From Rhodococcus sp. W8901 (GTDB lineage Bacteria; Actinomycetota; Actinomycetes; Mycobacteriales; Mycobacteriaceae): a DNA stretch of 64,000 bases. The position numbers and the translations under genes are program-made. The stretch covers positions 4,092,001 to 4,156,000 of the forward strand of contig NZ_CP054690.1 in NCBI RefSeq assembly GCF_013348805.1, written 5' to 3'. Position 1 is the stretch's first letter. Each line of letters starts with the position of its first letter. Below the pieces are notes generated by a model that ran no database searches, was not told the DNA's origin, and saw nothing but the letters and a program-made list of their open reading frames with translations. Of the stretch, positions 32,376 through 40,331 are shown piece after piece.

Positions 32376-33559
32376 CCCAGGACGGGCCCTGCGCCCTGCA
32401 CTACGAACTACACGGCGACCCCGCCGCCCCGCCGGTCCTGCTGCTCGGTTCGCTGGGCTCGGACCTGCACATGTGGGATCCCCAGATCCGTGCGCTGTCG
32501 AGCCGCGCCCACGTGATCGCGGTCGACCACCGCGGCCACGGCGGCTCCCCCGCTCCCGCGGGCCCGTACACGATGGCCGATCTCGGCGGCGACGTCATCG
32601 CACTGCTCGACACGCTCGGCCTGGACGCGGTGCACTTCGTGGGCCTGTCCCTCGGCGGGGCCGTCGGACAGTGGCTGGCGGCGCACCACCCGCAGCGCGT
32701 ACAGACGCTCACGGTGATGTGCACGGCCGCGCAGTTCGCCCCGGCCCAGCCGTGGCTCGATCGCGCGGCCGCCGTCCGCGCCGACGGCGTCGCATCCATC
32801 GCCGAGTCCGTCGTCGGACGCTGGTTCACCCCCGAACTGGCGCAGCGTGATCCGGAGCTCGTGTCCCGCCACGTCACGATGGTCTCCGGTACCACGAACG
32901 AGGGCTACGCCGCGTGCTGCGAGGCGCTGTCCTCGTGGGACGGCCGCGCCGACCTCGCCCGGATCGTCGCGCCCACGCTCGTGATCGCCGCGGAGCAGGA
33001 CGGCCCGACGCCGCCGTCGGCGCTGCAGTCGATCGCCGACGGCACCGCCGGTGCCGAACTCCACGTCGTGTCCCCCGGCGCGCATCTCGCGAACGTCGAG
33101 CAGGCCGGCGCCGTGACCCGGCTGATCGAGGCGCACGTCGCGGGCTCGACGCCGGTGGGTGTGGCCCGCCGCGCGGTGCACGACGTCGGAATGTCGGTGC
33201 GCCGCTCGGTCCTCGGCGACGCGCACGTGGACCGCGCGATCGCGGGCAGCACCGCGTTCACCGACCCGTTCCAGGACTTCATCACCCGCACCGCGTGGGG
33301 CGACATCTGGGCCCGCGACGGCCTCGACCACCCCACCCGCCGCCTGCTGACGATGGCGATCCTCACCGCGGTCGGCAACGAACACGAACTCGACATGCAC
33401 ATCCGGGCCGCGCTGCGCGCGGGCATGGACCCGGACCTGCTCGTGGAAGTATTCCTCCATACCGCGGTGTACGCGGGTGTGCCGAACAGCAACCGGGCCT
33501 TCGCGCTCGGCAAGCAGGCCCTCGCCGACCTGGCGGGTGCCACCGAGGGGAGTACCTGA
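32372..33559 (+). CDS. pcaL: Fused enol-lactone hydrolase / carboxymuconolactone decarboxylase
   Basis: The actinobacterial PcaD-PcaC fusion (395 aa) carrying out two consecutive steps. The N-terminal alpha/beta hydrolase (about residues 1-255; nucleophile Ser in VGLSLGGAVG near 92, acid and His in the later GAHLANVEQ) hydrolyses 3-oxoadipate enol-lactone. The C-terminal decarboxylase (about 270-395, DHPTRRLLTMAILTAVGNE) decarboxylates gamma-carboxymuconolactone. Starts within the pcaB stop (ATGA). Confidence 0.95.
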   Translation: MTQDGPCALHYELHGDPAAPPVLLLGSLGSDLHMWDPQIRALSSRAHVIAVDHRGHGGSPAPAGPYTMADLGGDVIALLDTLGLDAVHFVGLSLGGAVGQWLAAHHPQRVQTLTVMCTAAQFAPAQPWLDRAAAVRADGVASIAESVVGRWFTPELAQRDPELVSRHVTMVSGTTNEGYAACCEALSSWDGRADLARIVAPTLVIAAEQDGPTPPSALQSIADGTAGAELHVVSPGAHLANVEQAGAVTRLIEAHVAGSTPVGVARRAVHDVGMSVRRSVLGDAHVDRAIAGSTAFTDPFQDFITRTAWGDIWARDGLDHPTRRLLTMAILTAVGNEHELDMHIRAALRAGMDPDLLVEVFLHTAVYAGVPNSNRAFALGKQALADLAGATEGST

Positions 33560-33561
33560 CA

Positions 33562-34422
33562 GTGAGCAACTCGAGCGGGAGCAACTCGAGCGGGAGCAAC
33601 TCGAGCGCGACCGAACCGACCGCGGCCTCGACGGATTACGTGCAGTCGCTCGCACGCGGCCTGTCCGTCATCCGGGCGTTCGACGCCGAGAACCCGCAGC
33701 GCACGCTCAGCGACGTCGCCCGGGCCACCGATCTCACCCGCGCGACGGCCCGTCGGTTCCTGCTCACCCTGGTCGAACTCGGCTACGTCCGCACCGACGG
33801 CTCGGTGTTCTGGCTGACCCCCCGGGTCCTCGAACTCGGCTACAGCTACCTGTCGAGCCTGTCTCTGCCCGACATCGCCCGACCGCACCTCGAATCGCTG
33901 TCGAACCAGGTCCACGAGTCGACGTCGGTGTCGATCCTCGACGACGGCGACGTCGTGTACGTCGCGCGCCGGCCGGTCAGCCGCATCATGACGGTGTCCA
34001 TCACGATCGGGACCCGGTTCCCCGCGTTCGCGACGTCGATGGGCCGCGTCCTGTTGGCCGGGCTCGAACCCGCCGACCTCGACGCCTACCTGGACCGCGT
34101 CGACCTGACCCCGCTCACCGGCCGCACCATCGCCACCCCCGATGCGTTGCGCGCCGAACTCGACAAGATCCGGGCCGACGGCTACTGCGTGGTCGACCAG
34201 GAACTCGAGGAGGGCCTGCGTTCCCTCGCCGCACCGATCCGCGATCGGTCGGGCGCCGTGGTCGCCGCAGTGAACATCTCGACGCAGGCCGCGCGCTACT
34301 CGACCGAGGCGGTGTACGCCACGCTCGTCCCCGCCGCCGTCGCGACCGCAGAGGCCATCTCGGCCGACCTCGCCCGCACCCAGACTCAATCATCACCGCA
34401 CCAAGGAAAACGACATGTCTGA
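33562..34422 (+). CDS. pcaR: IclR-family regulator of the pca operon
   Basis: A 286-aa IclR regulator: winged helix (about residues 24-85, TLSDVARATDLTRATARRF) and an effector domain (about 100-275) expected to bind a pathway intermediate. GTG 33562 lies 9 nt after GAGGGGAG and 2 bp past pcaL. The N-terminus is unusual: three 15-bp repeats (33565-33609) give SNSSG-SNSSG-SNSSA ahead of the DNA-binding domain. Its stop overlaps the pcaF start. Being inside the operon suggests autoregulation. Confidence 0.9.
   Translation: MSNSSGSNSSGSNSSATEPTAASTDYVQSLARGLSVIRAFDAENPQRTLSDVARATDLTRATARRFLLTLVELGYVRTDGSVFWLTPRVLELGYSYLSSLSLPDIARPHLESLSNQVHESTSVSILDDGDVVYVARRPVSRIMTVSITIGTRFPAFATSMGRVLLAGLEPADLDAYLDRVDLTPLTGRTIATPDALRAELDKIRADGYCVVDQELEEGLRSLAAPIRDRSGAVVAAVNISTQAARYSTEAVYATLVPAAVATAEAISADLARTQTQSSPHQGKRHV
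33565..33609 (+). repeat. 15-bp tandem repeat in the pcaR N-terminus
   Basis: Three copies of agcaactcgagcgSg (33565-33579, 33580-33594, 33595-33609), the first two identical, directly after the start codon. Confidence 0.95.
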
Positions 34423-35626
34423 CGCAGTCATCTGCGAACCGCTCCGCACCCCCGTCGGCCGCTTCGGCGGCGTCTTCCGCGACGTCCCCCCCGAGGATCT
34501 CGCGGCCACCGTCATCACCGAACTGGTCACCCGCACCGGCATCTCCGGTGCCGACATCGACGACGTGATCCTCGGCCAGGCCTCCCCCGGAGGCGAGGCC
34601 CCGGCCATCGGCCGCATCGCGGCCCTCAATGCCGGACTGGGCGTGGACGTTCCGGGTCTGCAGGTGGACCGCCGCTGCGGCTCCGGCCTGCAGGCGATCA
34701 TCCAGGCCGTGATGCAGGTGCAGTCCGGCGGCAGCGACCTCGTCCTCGCCGGCGGCGTCGAGTCGATGAGCCAGGCCGAGTTCTACGCCACCGGCATGCG
34801 GTACGGCGTCCGCGGCGAATCCCTCGCCCTCAACGACCGCCTCGCCCGCGCCCGCGTCACCGCCGGCGGCCGCAACTACCCGGTGCCCGGCGGCATGATC
34901 GAGACCGCCGAGAACCTGCGCGCCGAGTTCTCCATCAGCCGCGAGGACCAGGACGCCCTCGCCGTCCAGTCGCACCAGCGCGCCGTCGCCGCGCAGCGCG
35001 GCGGCATCTTCGCGCAGGAGATCGTCCCCGTGTCGGTGCCGCAGCGCAAGGGCGATCCGCTGGTCGTCGACACCGACGAGCACCCGCGCGCCGACACCAG
35101 CGTCGAGTCGCTCGCGAAGCTGCGCCCGATCCGCGGCAAGGTCGACCCCCAGTCCACCGTCACCGCCGGCAACGCCAGCGGCCAGAACGACGGCGCCGCC
35201 ATCGCCATCGTCACCACGCCGGAGAAGGCGAACGCCCTCGGCCTGCGTCCGCTCGCCCGGCTCGCCAGCTGGGCCGTCGCCGGTGTGCCGCCGCGCACAA
35301 TGGGCATCGGCCCGGTGCCGTCCACCGAGAAGGCCCTCTCGCGGCTCGGTCTGTCGCTGGCCGACATGGGCGTCATCGAACTCAACGAGGCGTTCGCCGC
35401 ACAGGCTCTCGCGGTGACCCGCACGTGGGGTCTCGAGCCCGACGACCCGCGCCTCAACCCCAACGGCTCCGGCATCTCGCTGGGCCACCCCGTCGGCGCC
35501 ACCGGCGCCCGCATCCTCGCGACACTGCTGCGCGAGATGGACCGTCGCGAGGCCCGCTACGGCCTCGAGACCATGTGCATCGGCGGCGGCCAGGGCCTGG
35601 CCGCGGTGTTCGAGCGCCTGGACTGA
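34415..35626 (+). CDS. pcaF: 3-oxoadipyl-CoA thiolase
   Basis: Last step of the pathway: cleaves 3-oxoadipyl-CoA to succinyl-CoA and acetyl-CoA. The 403-aa thiolase has the acylated Cys in VDRRCGSGLQAI near residue 90, the GHPVGATGARI His near 356 and the second Cys in ETMCIGGGQG near 389. AAGGA precedes the ATG, which lies inside the pcaR 3' end. Last gene of pcaHGBLRF, followed by a strong hairpin at 35672-35712. Confidence 0.95.
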   Translation: MSDAVICEPLRTPVGRFGGVFRDVPPEDLAATVITELVTRTGISGADIDDVILGQASPGGEAPAIGRIAALNAGLGVDVPGLQVDRRCGSGLQAIIQAVMQVQSGGSDLVLAGGVESMSQAEFYATGMRYGVRGESLALNDRLARARVTAGGRNYPVPGGMIETAENLRAEFSISREDQDALAVQSHQRAVAAQRGGIFAQEIVPVSVPQRKGDPLVVDTDEHPRADTSVESLAKLRPIRGKVDPQSTVTAGNASGQNDGAAIAIVTTPEKANALGLRPLARLASWAVAGVPPRTMGIGPVPSTEKALSRLGLSLADMGVIELNEAFAAQALAVTRTWGLEPDDPRLNPNGSGISLGHPVGATGARILATLLREMDRREARYGLETMCIGGGQGLAAVFERLD

Positions 35627-35671
35627 CCCGAGCCTGACCCGAACCTGACCCGAGTACGACCTGACTACGAC

Positions 35672-35712
35672 AAGGGCCGGTTCCACCGAATCATTCGGTG
35701 GAACCGGCCCTT
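35672..35712. terminator. Bidirectional terminator between pcaF and the SDR gene
   Basis: An 18-bp perfect stem (arm aagggccggttccaccga) with a 5-nt loop, ending in TTT on the plus strand and AA-rich on the other. It can end both convergent transcripts. Short cctgaccc repeats lie between it and the pcaF stop. Confidence 0.9.
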
Positions 35713-35721
35713 TCGCGTATG

Positions 35722-36648
35722 TCAGCCCGCAGTCGCGGCCTTCACGATGTCGTGCATCTCGGCGATCGCCCGCGCGCAGTCGTTCCGCGTGTAGGCCAGC
35801 AGTTCGACGTCGGCGGCGGCCGGCTCGTACGAGATGACGTTGCCGCGGCCCTGCACGATGAAGCTGTCGGGCAGCAGCGGATGCTCCTCGTCGCGCTCCT
35901 CGATGACCCGGTCGCCACCGGCGGCGTCGACGAGCAACTGGAAGTACTCACGGAAGGTGAGGTTCTGGTCGCCGATCAGGTACGCCTTGCCCGACTCGGC
36001 GCGCTGCAGCGCACCCCAGATCGCCTCGGCCAGCGAGCCCGCCGACAGATAGTTGGTGCCGCCCGCGGGCGCGAAGTCCGGAATCTGCGGCTCGTTGCCG
36101 GCCGCCCACGAGAACAGCTTGCGGTAGCGCTTGGCCGACACCCCGCTGATCGCGCCGAGGATCGACGGCGGGTTCAGGGTCGAGACGTTGAAGTTGTCGT
36201 CAGCCAGCGCGCGGGCGCCCTCGTCGGCCGCCTGGCGCGCCGCGACGTACGGCATCGTCTCGGCGTACTCCGGCCGCAGGTGGTGGTAGTAGCTGCCCAC
36301 CTGGACGAACCGGGCGACGCCGGCCTCCTTGGCCAACGCGGCGAACCGCGGCACGCCGCCGGTCTGGGTCTTCTCCCAGAACTCGGCCTCGGCAGCGGCA
36401 TCTGCGACCCGACCCATGTGCCGGATGTCCTGGCCCGCCGCGAAGACGATGCCCTCGAACGGCGCCAACTGCGCGGCGGTGAAGGTCTGTTCGGTGTAGT
36501 CGCCGAGCAGCACCGGGAACTCGCGCACCGGTGAGTCGTCAGCCAGCGGGTTGCGCGCGGCGACGGTGACGTCGTTGCCCTGCTCGCGGAGGTGAAGTGC
36601 CGCGTGGGCACCGATCATGCCGGTGCCGCCGACGATCAGGATCTTCAT
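35722..36648 (-). CDS. Extended short-chain dehydrogenase/epimerase-like protein
   Basis: A 308-aa NAD(P)-binding protein of the extended-SDR/NmrA-like group, substrate unknown. It opens MKILIVGGTGMIGAHAA with the GxxGxxG dinucleotide motif; no clear YxxxK pair stands out (YYHHLRPEYAETMPYVAARQ region is the candidate). ATG 36648 has AGAGGC 5 nt upstream. It sits between the pca operon and pobA, so an aromatic-acid role is possible but not shown. Confidence 0.75.
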   Translation of the reverse strand: MKILIVGGTGMIGAHAALHLREQGNDVTVAARNPLADDSPVREFPVLLGDYTEQTFTAAQLAPFEGIVFAAGQDIRHMGRVADAAAEAEFWEKTQTGGVPRFAALAKEAGVARFVQVGSYYHHLRPEYAETMPYVAARQAADEGARALADDNFNVSTLNPPSILGAISGVSAKRYRKLFSWAAGNEPQIPDFAPAGGTNYLSAGSLAEAIWGALQRAESGKAYLIGDQNLTFREYFQLLVDAAGGDRVIEERDEEHPLLPDSFIVQGRGNVISYEPAAADVELLAYTRNDCARAIAEMHDIVKAATAG

Positions 36649-36738
36649 GGAAAGCCTCTTCTGTAGGTGCGGTGCTGCAATTTCCGAACCTACGGAACGT
36701 CGACTCCACCACATCACGGCTTTCCCGGACAGCGAGAA

Positions 36739-36769
36739 ATGCGCCGCCCCGGGTTTCGGGGCGGCGCAT
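36739..36769 (-). terminator. Stem-loop after pobA
   Basis: A 13-bp perfect stem (atgcgccgccccg with its complement) and 5-nt loop, 14 bp beyond the pobA stop. Confidence 0.8.
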
Positions 36770-36783
36770 CGCTGCCGTGCGAA

Positions 36784-37971
36784 TCAGCCCAGCGGGGTGC
36801 CCACGTAGTTCTCGGCGATCAGCGTGCGACCGGCGACCGAGCGGGTCACCATGTCGAGCTCGGCGACCTGACGCTTGTGGTCGAAGCCGGACGCGTCGGG
36901 CAGGCGGTGCAGCATCGAGGACATCCACCACGAGAAGTGCTGCGTGCGCCAGATCCGCGGCAGCACCGTCTCGGTGTAGCGGTCGATCCGGCCGCGGTTG
37001 CCGGTCTCGAAGAACTCGGCCATGCCCTTCGACAGCTCGTACACGTCGGCGACGGCGAGGTTGAGGCCCTTGGCACCGGTCGGCGGCACGGTGTGGGCGG
37101 CGTCGCCCGCGAGGAACAGGTTGCCGTGCTGCATCGGCTCGCACACGAAGCTGCGGAACTGCAGGATCGACTTCTCGAAGATCTTGCCGTCCTTGATCTC
37201 CGCACCCTCACCGTCGACGCGGGCGTGCAACTCCGACCAGATGCGGTCGTCGGACCAGTTGTCCACCGAATCGTCCGGATCCACCTGGAGGTAGTGGCGC
37301 TGGACCTCCTGGGTGCGGGTGCTGATGAGCGCGAATCCGCGCGGGTGGTTGGCGTAGATCAGTTCCTCGGACGACGGCGGCGCCTCGGCGAGGATGCCGA
37401 ACCACGCGAACGGGTACTGGCGGAAGTGGTCCTGGCGGATGGACGGCTCGGGGATCAGCTTGCGGGTCTTGGTGCGCGAGCCGTCGCAGCCGCCGACGAG
37501 CGCACACCCGAGCTTCTGCTCACTGCCGTCCGCGTCGGTGTAGGTGATGTACGGGTTGTCGGTGGTGTGGTCGTGGACCTCGACGTCGGAGACGCCGAAC
37601 CGGATTTCGCCCCCGTCCGCGATGCGCTTGGCGATGAGGTCCTTGAGGACCTCGTGCTGCGGGTAGACCGTGACCGCGCGTCCGTCGGTGAGTTCGTCGA
37701 ACGCGATCCGGTGGCCGCGGCCGCCGAAGCGCAGTTCGATGCCGTGGTGCTCGAGGCCCTCGGCCTTCAGCCGGTCGCCGAGACCGGTCGCGGTCATCAG
37801 GTCGACGGTGTTCTGCTCGAGCACACCGGCACGGATGGTGCCCTCCACCTCTTCCCGGGTGCGCGCCTCGAGAACGACGGACTCGATGCCGCGAAGGTGC
37901 AGGAGGTGGGACAGCATCAGTCCGGCCGGGCCGGCGCCGACGATGCCGACCTGAGTGCTCGAGTGGGTCAT
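36784..37971 (-). CDS. pobA: 4-hydroxybenzoate 3-monooxygenase
   Basis: FAD- and NAD(P)H-dependent hydroxylase converting 4-hydroxybenzoate to protocatechuate, the entry compound of the pca branch. The 395 residues have the FAD-binding GIVGAGPAGLMLSHLL (GxGxxG, near 9-24), the DG motif in VGGCDGSRTKTRK near 160, and the second FAD motif LAGDAAHTVPPTGAKG near 285. ATG 37971 lies 7 nt after GAGGAG. A 17-bp perfect palindrome sits 68 bp upstream of the start. Confidence 0.94.
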   Translation of the reverse strand: MTHSSTQVGIVGAGPAGLMLSHLLHLRGIESVVLEARTREEVEGTIRAGVLEQNTVDLMTATGLGDRLKAEGLEHHGIELRFGGRGHRIAFDELTDGRAVTVYPQHEVLKDLIAKRIADGGEIRFGVSDVEVHDHTTDNPYITYTDADGSEQKLGCALVGGCDGSRTKTRKLIPEPSIRQDHFRQYPFAWFGILAEAPPSSEELIYANHPRGFALISTRTQEVQRHYLQVDPDDSVDNWSDDRIWSELHARVDGEGAEIKDGKIFEKSILQFRSFVCEPMQHGNLFLAGDAAHTVPPTGAKGLNLAVADVYELSKGMAEFFETGNRGRIDRYTETVLPRIWRTQHFSWWMSSMLHRLPDASGFDHKRQVAELDMVTRSVAGRTLIAENYVGTPLG

Positions 37972-38039
37972 ACGGTTACTCCTCGGTAGATCGTGATGGC
38001 CACCACTGTTCCCGCGGCCGATCCGTTGCAACACCTCGA

Positions 38040-38056
38040 CTTTCACTCAGTGAAAG
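38040..38056. promoter_or_regulatory. Perfect palindrome upstream of pobA
   Basis: CTTTCACTCAGTGAAAG, 8-bp arms around a single C, in the 115-bp gap between the IclR gene and pobA. Candidate operator for the neighbouring IclR regulator. Confidence 0.5.
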
Positions 38057-38086
38057 ACCAATCCCATGGGGTCGGAGAGATCTCGG

Positions 38087-38833
38087 TCACGCCAGGCCGC
38101 GGGAGACGCCTCGCGCGGCGGCCCGCAACGCGGGGATGAGAGGGGTCGGATCCGCCGACGCGGCCACCACGACGGAGATCGACGCGGCCACCTCCCCGCC
38201 GGCCCTGAAGACCGGAGCGGCGACCGCGAGCGTGCCGATGTTGAGGTGCTCGCGGCACACGATGAAACCCTTGCGGCGGATCTGATCGAGGGTGGATCGC
38301 AGTCGATGCTCGGTGGTGATGGTGTTGGGCGTGAATCGCTCGAGCCCGGCAGCGAGCACCTCACCGAGGAGTTCCGTCCCACCGTGCGCGAGCAGAACCA
38401 GCCCGCCACTCGATGCGTGCAGCGGCAGCCGACCGCCCGCGCGCCCGACCACAGCGACCGCCCCACGTGCGGAAAGTCGCTCGATATAGAGCGCCTCGAG
38501 GCCCTCGCGGACGATCAGTTGGACGTTCTCGTGCGTGGCCTCGTAGAGGTCCTCGAGGTAGGGCATCGCCACCTGCCGGAGCCCGTGCGCCCTGGGCGCG
38601 AGGGCGCCGATCTCCCACAACCGGACACCGATCTCGTAGCTGCCGTCGGCAGCGCGTTCGAGCGCGCCGTTGTCCGCCAATTGGATGCACAACCGGTGCA
38701 CGGTCGGCAACGGCAGACCGGTTCGCCGACTCAGGTCGGACTGCGTCATCCGCGGTCGATCCACAGAGAAGGAATTCAGTATTCGGAACGCCCGACCGAG
38801 CATGCTGCGGTCGATCTCGCCTTCGTCGATCAC
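38087..38833 (-). CDS. IclR-family regulator, probable control of pobA/pcaK
   Basis: A 248-aa IclR regulator: winged helix (about residues 1-65, MTQSDLSRRTGLPLPTVHR) and effector domain with HASSGGLVLLAHG near 150 and a late GTLAVAAPVFRAGGEV. GTG 38833 gives the normal family length; ATG at LGRAF is a shorter alternative, and no strong RBS is seen. It lies upstream of pobA on the same strand and divergent from the transporter, so a PobR-like role is likely but inferred from position. Confidence 0.82.
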   Translation of the reverse strand: MIDEGEIDRSMLGRAFRILNSFSVDRPRMTQSDLSRRTGLPLPTVHRLCIQLADNGALERAADGSYEIGVRLWEIGALAPRAHGLRQVAMPYLEDLYEATHENVQLIVREGLEALYIERLSARGAVAVVGRAGGRLPLHASSGGLVLLAHGGTELLGEVLAAGLERFTPNTITTEHRLRSTLDQIRRKGFIVCREHLNIGTLAVAAPVFRAGGEVAASISVVVAASADPTPLIPALRAAARGVSRGLA

Positions 38834-38890
38834 CTGTCCAGTGTGGCCGGACCACACGCCGACGGGGCCACCAACCCACCGGTTCGTGGC

Positions 38891-38960
38891 TTGACATTCA
38901 CATGTGACCCACCAAACAATGGCCGAGTTCTGAAATTGAACGGTGGTTCGTATTGCGAAC
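38891..38960 (+). promoter_or_regulatory. Likely promoter and operator of the pcaK-type gene
   Basis: TTGACA (38891-38896), 18 nt, AACAAT (38915-38920) form a plausible sigma A-type promoter. Two symmetric sites overlap or follow it: TCACATGTGA (38898-38907) in the spacer and GTTCGTATTGCGAAC (38946-38960), the latter matching the three sites at pcaI/pcaH. Confidence 0.55.
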
Positions 38961-38981
38961 ACCTTGGCTTCTGGAGATCGA

Positions 38982-40265
38982 ATGAGCACCATCGAACGAC
39001 CCGCGACACGCGGTCGCGCCGCGATGTGGGTCGCCCCACTGTGTTGGATCGCCGTCCTTCTCGACGGATTCGATCTCGTGGTCCTGGGTGCAGTCATCCC
39101 CTCACTGCGCGAGTACGGCGACTGGAACCTGAGCACGAGCGCGATCACGACAATCTCGACGTTCGGGCTCGTCGGCATGACGATCGGCGCGCTCGTCATC
39201 GGCACCCTCACCGACGTCATCGGACGGCGCCGGGCACTGATCTACGCCGTCGCGGCGTTCTCGATCCTGACCCTGCTGTGCGCGGTCGCCCCGAATCCGT
39301 TCATCTTCGGTCTGCTCCGCTTCCTCGCGGGCGTCGGACTGGGTGGCGCACTGCCGACCGCCCTGGCACTGGTCAACGAGTTCTCCAAGAAGCAGGGTGG
39401 CGGATCCGCGTCCACGATGCTGATGACCGGGTACCACGTCGGCGCCGTCGCCACCGCGGCCCTGGCCCTCGTGCTCATCGACCCGTTCGGCTGGCACTCG
39501 ATGTTTGTCGTCGGCGCGGCACCGGCCATCGTGCTGATCCCGCTGATGATCAAGTACCTGCCGGAGTCGCCCTCGTACCTGCTGTCCAAGGGCCGCCGCG
39601 AGGAAGCTGAGGCCATCGCGGCACAGTACGGTCTCGCGCTCGAGGCCGCGACGGCCGCCGACGCGCCCGTCGCCACGGCCACCGATCCCGTGAAGACGCT
39701 CTTCTCGCCCAAGTTCCTGCGGAACAGCATCGCCATCTGGGTCACGTCGTTCATGGGTCTGCTGCTGGTGTACGGCCTCAACACCTGGCTGCCGACGATC
39801 ATGCGTGAGGCCGGCTACGAGCTGGGCGCGGCCCTGACCTTCCTGCTGATCCTCAACGCCGGCGCCGTCGTCGGCCTGCTCATCGCGGGCCGCGTCGCCG
39901 ACAAGGTCGGCCCCCGCACCGCGGCCATCGTGTGGTTCACCGGCGCTGCCATCTTCCTCGCGCTGCTCAGCATCGACGTCGCCGGCGGCATCTACGTGAT
40001 GGTGTTCCTGGCCGGCTGCTTCGTGTTCAGCGCCCAGGTTCTCGTGTACGCCTTCACCAGCGCCAACCATCCCGCGAACATCCGCGCGACCGCGCTGGGC
40101 TGGTCGGCCGGCGTCGGACGCGTCGGCGCGATCTGCGGCCCGATCCTCGGCGGCGCGCTGCTCGGCGCCGGATACGCGGTGCCGTGGGGCTTCTACGCCT
40201 TCGCGTTGGTCGGCCTGATCGGCCTGGTTGCGATCTCCTCGACCCGCAACCTCGGTACCGACTGA
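38982..40265 (+). CDS. pcaK: MFS aromatic acid/H+ symporter, PcaK type
   Basis: A 427-aa major facilitator of the aromatic acid:H+ symporter (AAHS) family, 12 helices. The signature LLDGFDLVVLGAVIPSL in helix 1 (near residue 26; the DGxD motif) and the loop 2-3 motif GTLTDVIGRRRAL (near 75) are present. Expected substrates are 4-hydroxybenzoate and protocatechuate, which fits the adjacent pobA and pca genes. ATG 38982 follows GGAG by 6 nt. Confidence 0.88.
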   Translation: MSTIERPATRGRAAMWVAPLCWIAVLLDGFDLVVLGAVIPSLREYGDWNLSTSAITTISTFGLVGMTIGALVIGTLTDVIGRRRALIYAVAAFSILTLLCAVAPNPFIFGLLRFLAGVGLGGALPTALALVNEFSKKQGGGSASTMLMTGYHVGAVATAALALVLIDPFGWHSMFVVGAAPAIVLIPLMIKYLPESPSYLLSKGRREEAEAIAAQYGLALEAATAADAPVATATDPVKTLFSPKFLRNSIAIWVTSFMGLLLVYGLNTWLPTIMREAGYELGAALTFLLILNAGAVVGLLIAGRVADKVGPRTAAIVWFTGAAIFLALLSIDVAGGIYVMVFLAGCFVFSAQVLVYAFTSANHPANIRATALGWSAGVGRVGAICGPILGGALLGAGYAVPWGFYAFALVGLIGLVAISSTRNLGTD

Positions 40266-40277
40266 CGGACCTGACAT

Positions 40278-40316
40278 GAGAGAAGGCCGACCGGGATTCC
40301 CGGTCGGCCTTCTCTC
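40278..40316. terminator. Bidirectional terminator after pcaK
   Basis: An 18-bp perfect stem (arm gagagaaggccgaccggg) with a 3-nt loop, between the convergent stops of pcaK and the SGNH hydrolase. Confidence 0.9.
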
Positions 40317-40331
40317 GTCGGTCGGTATCCG

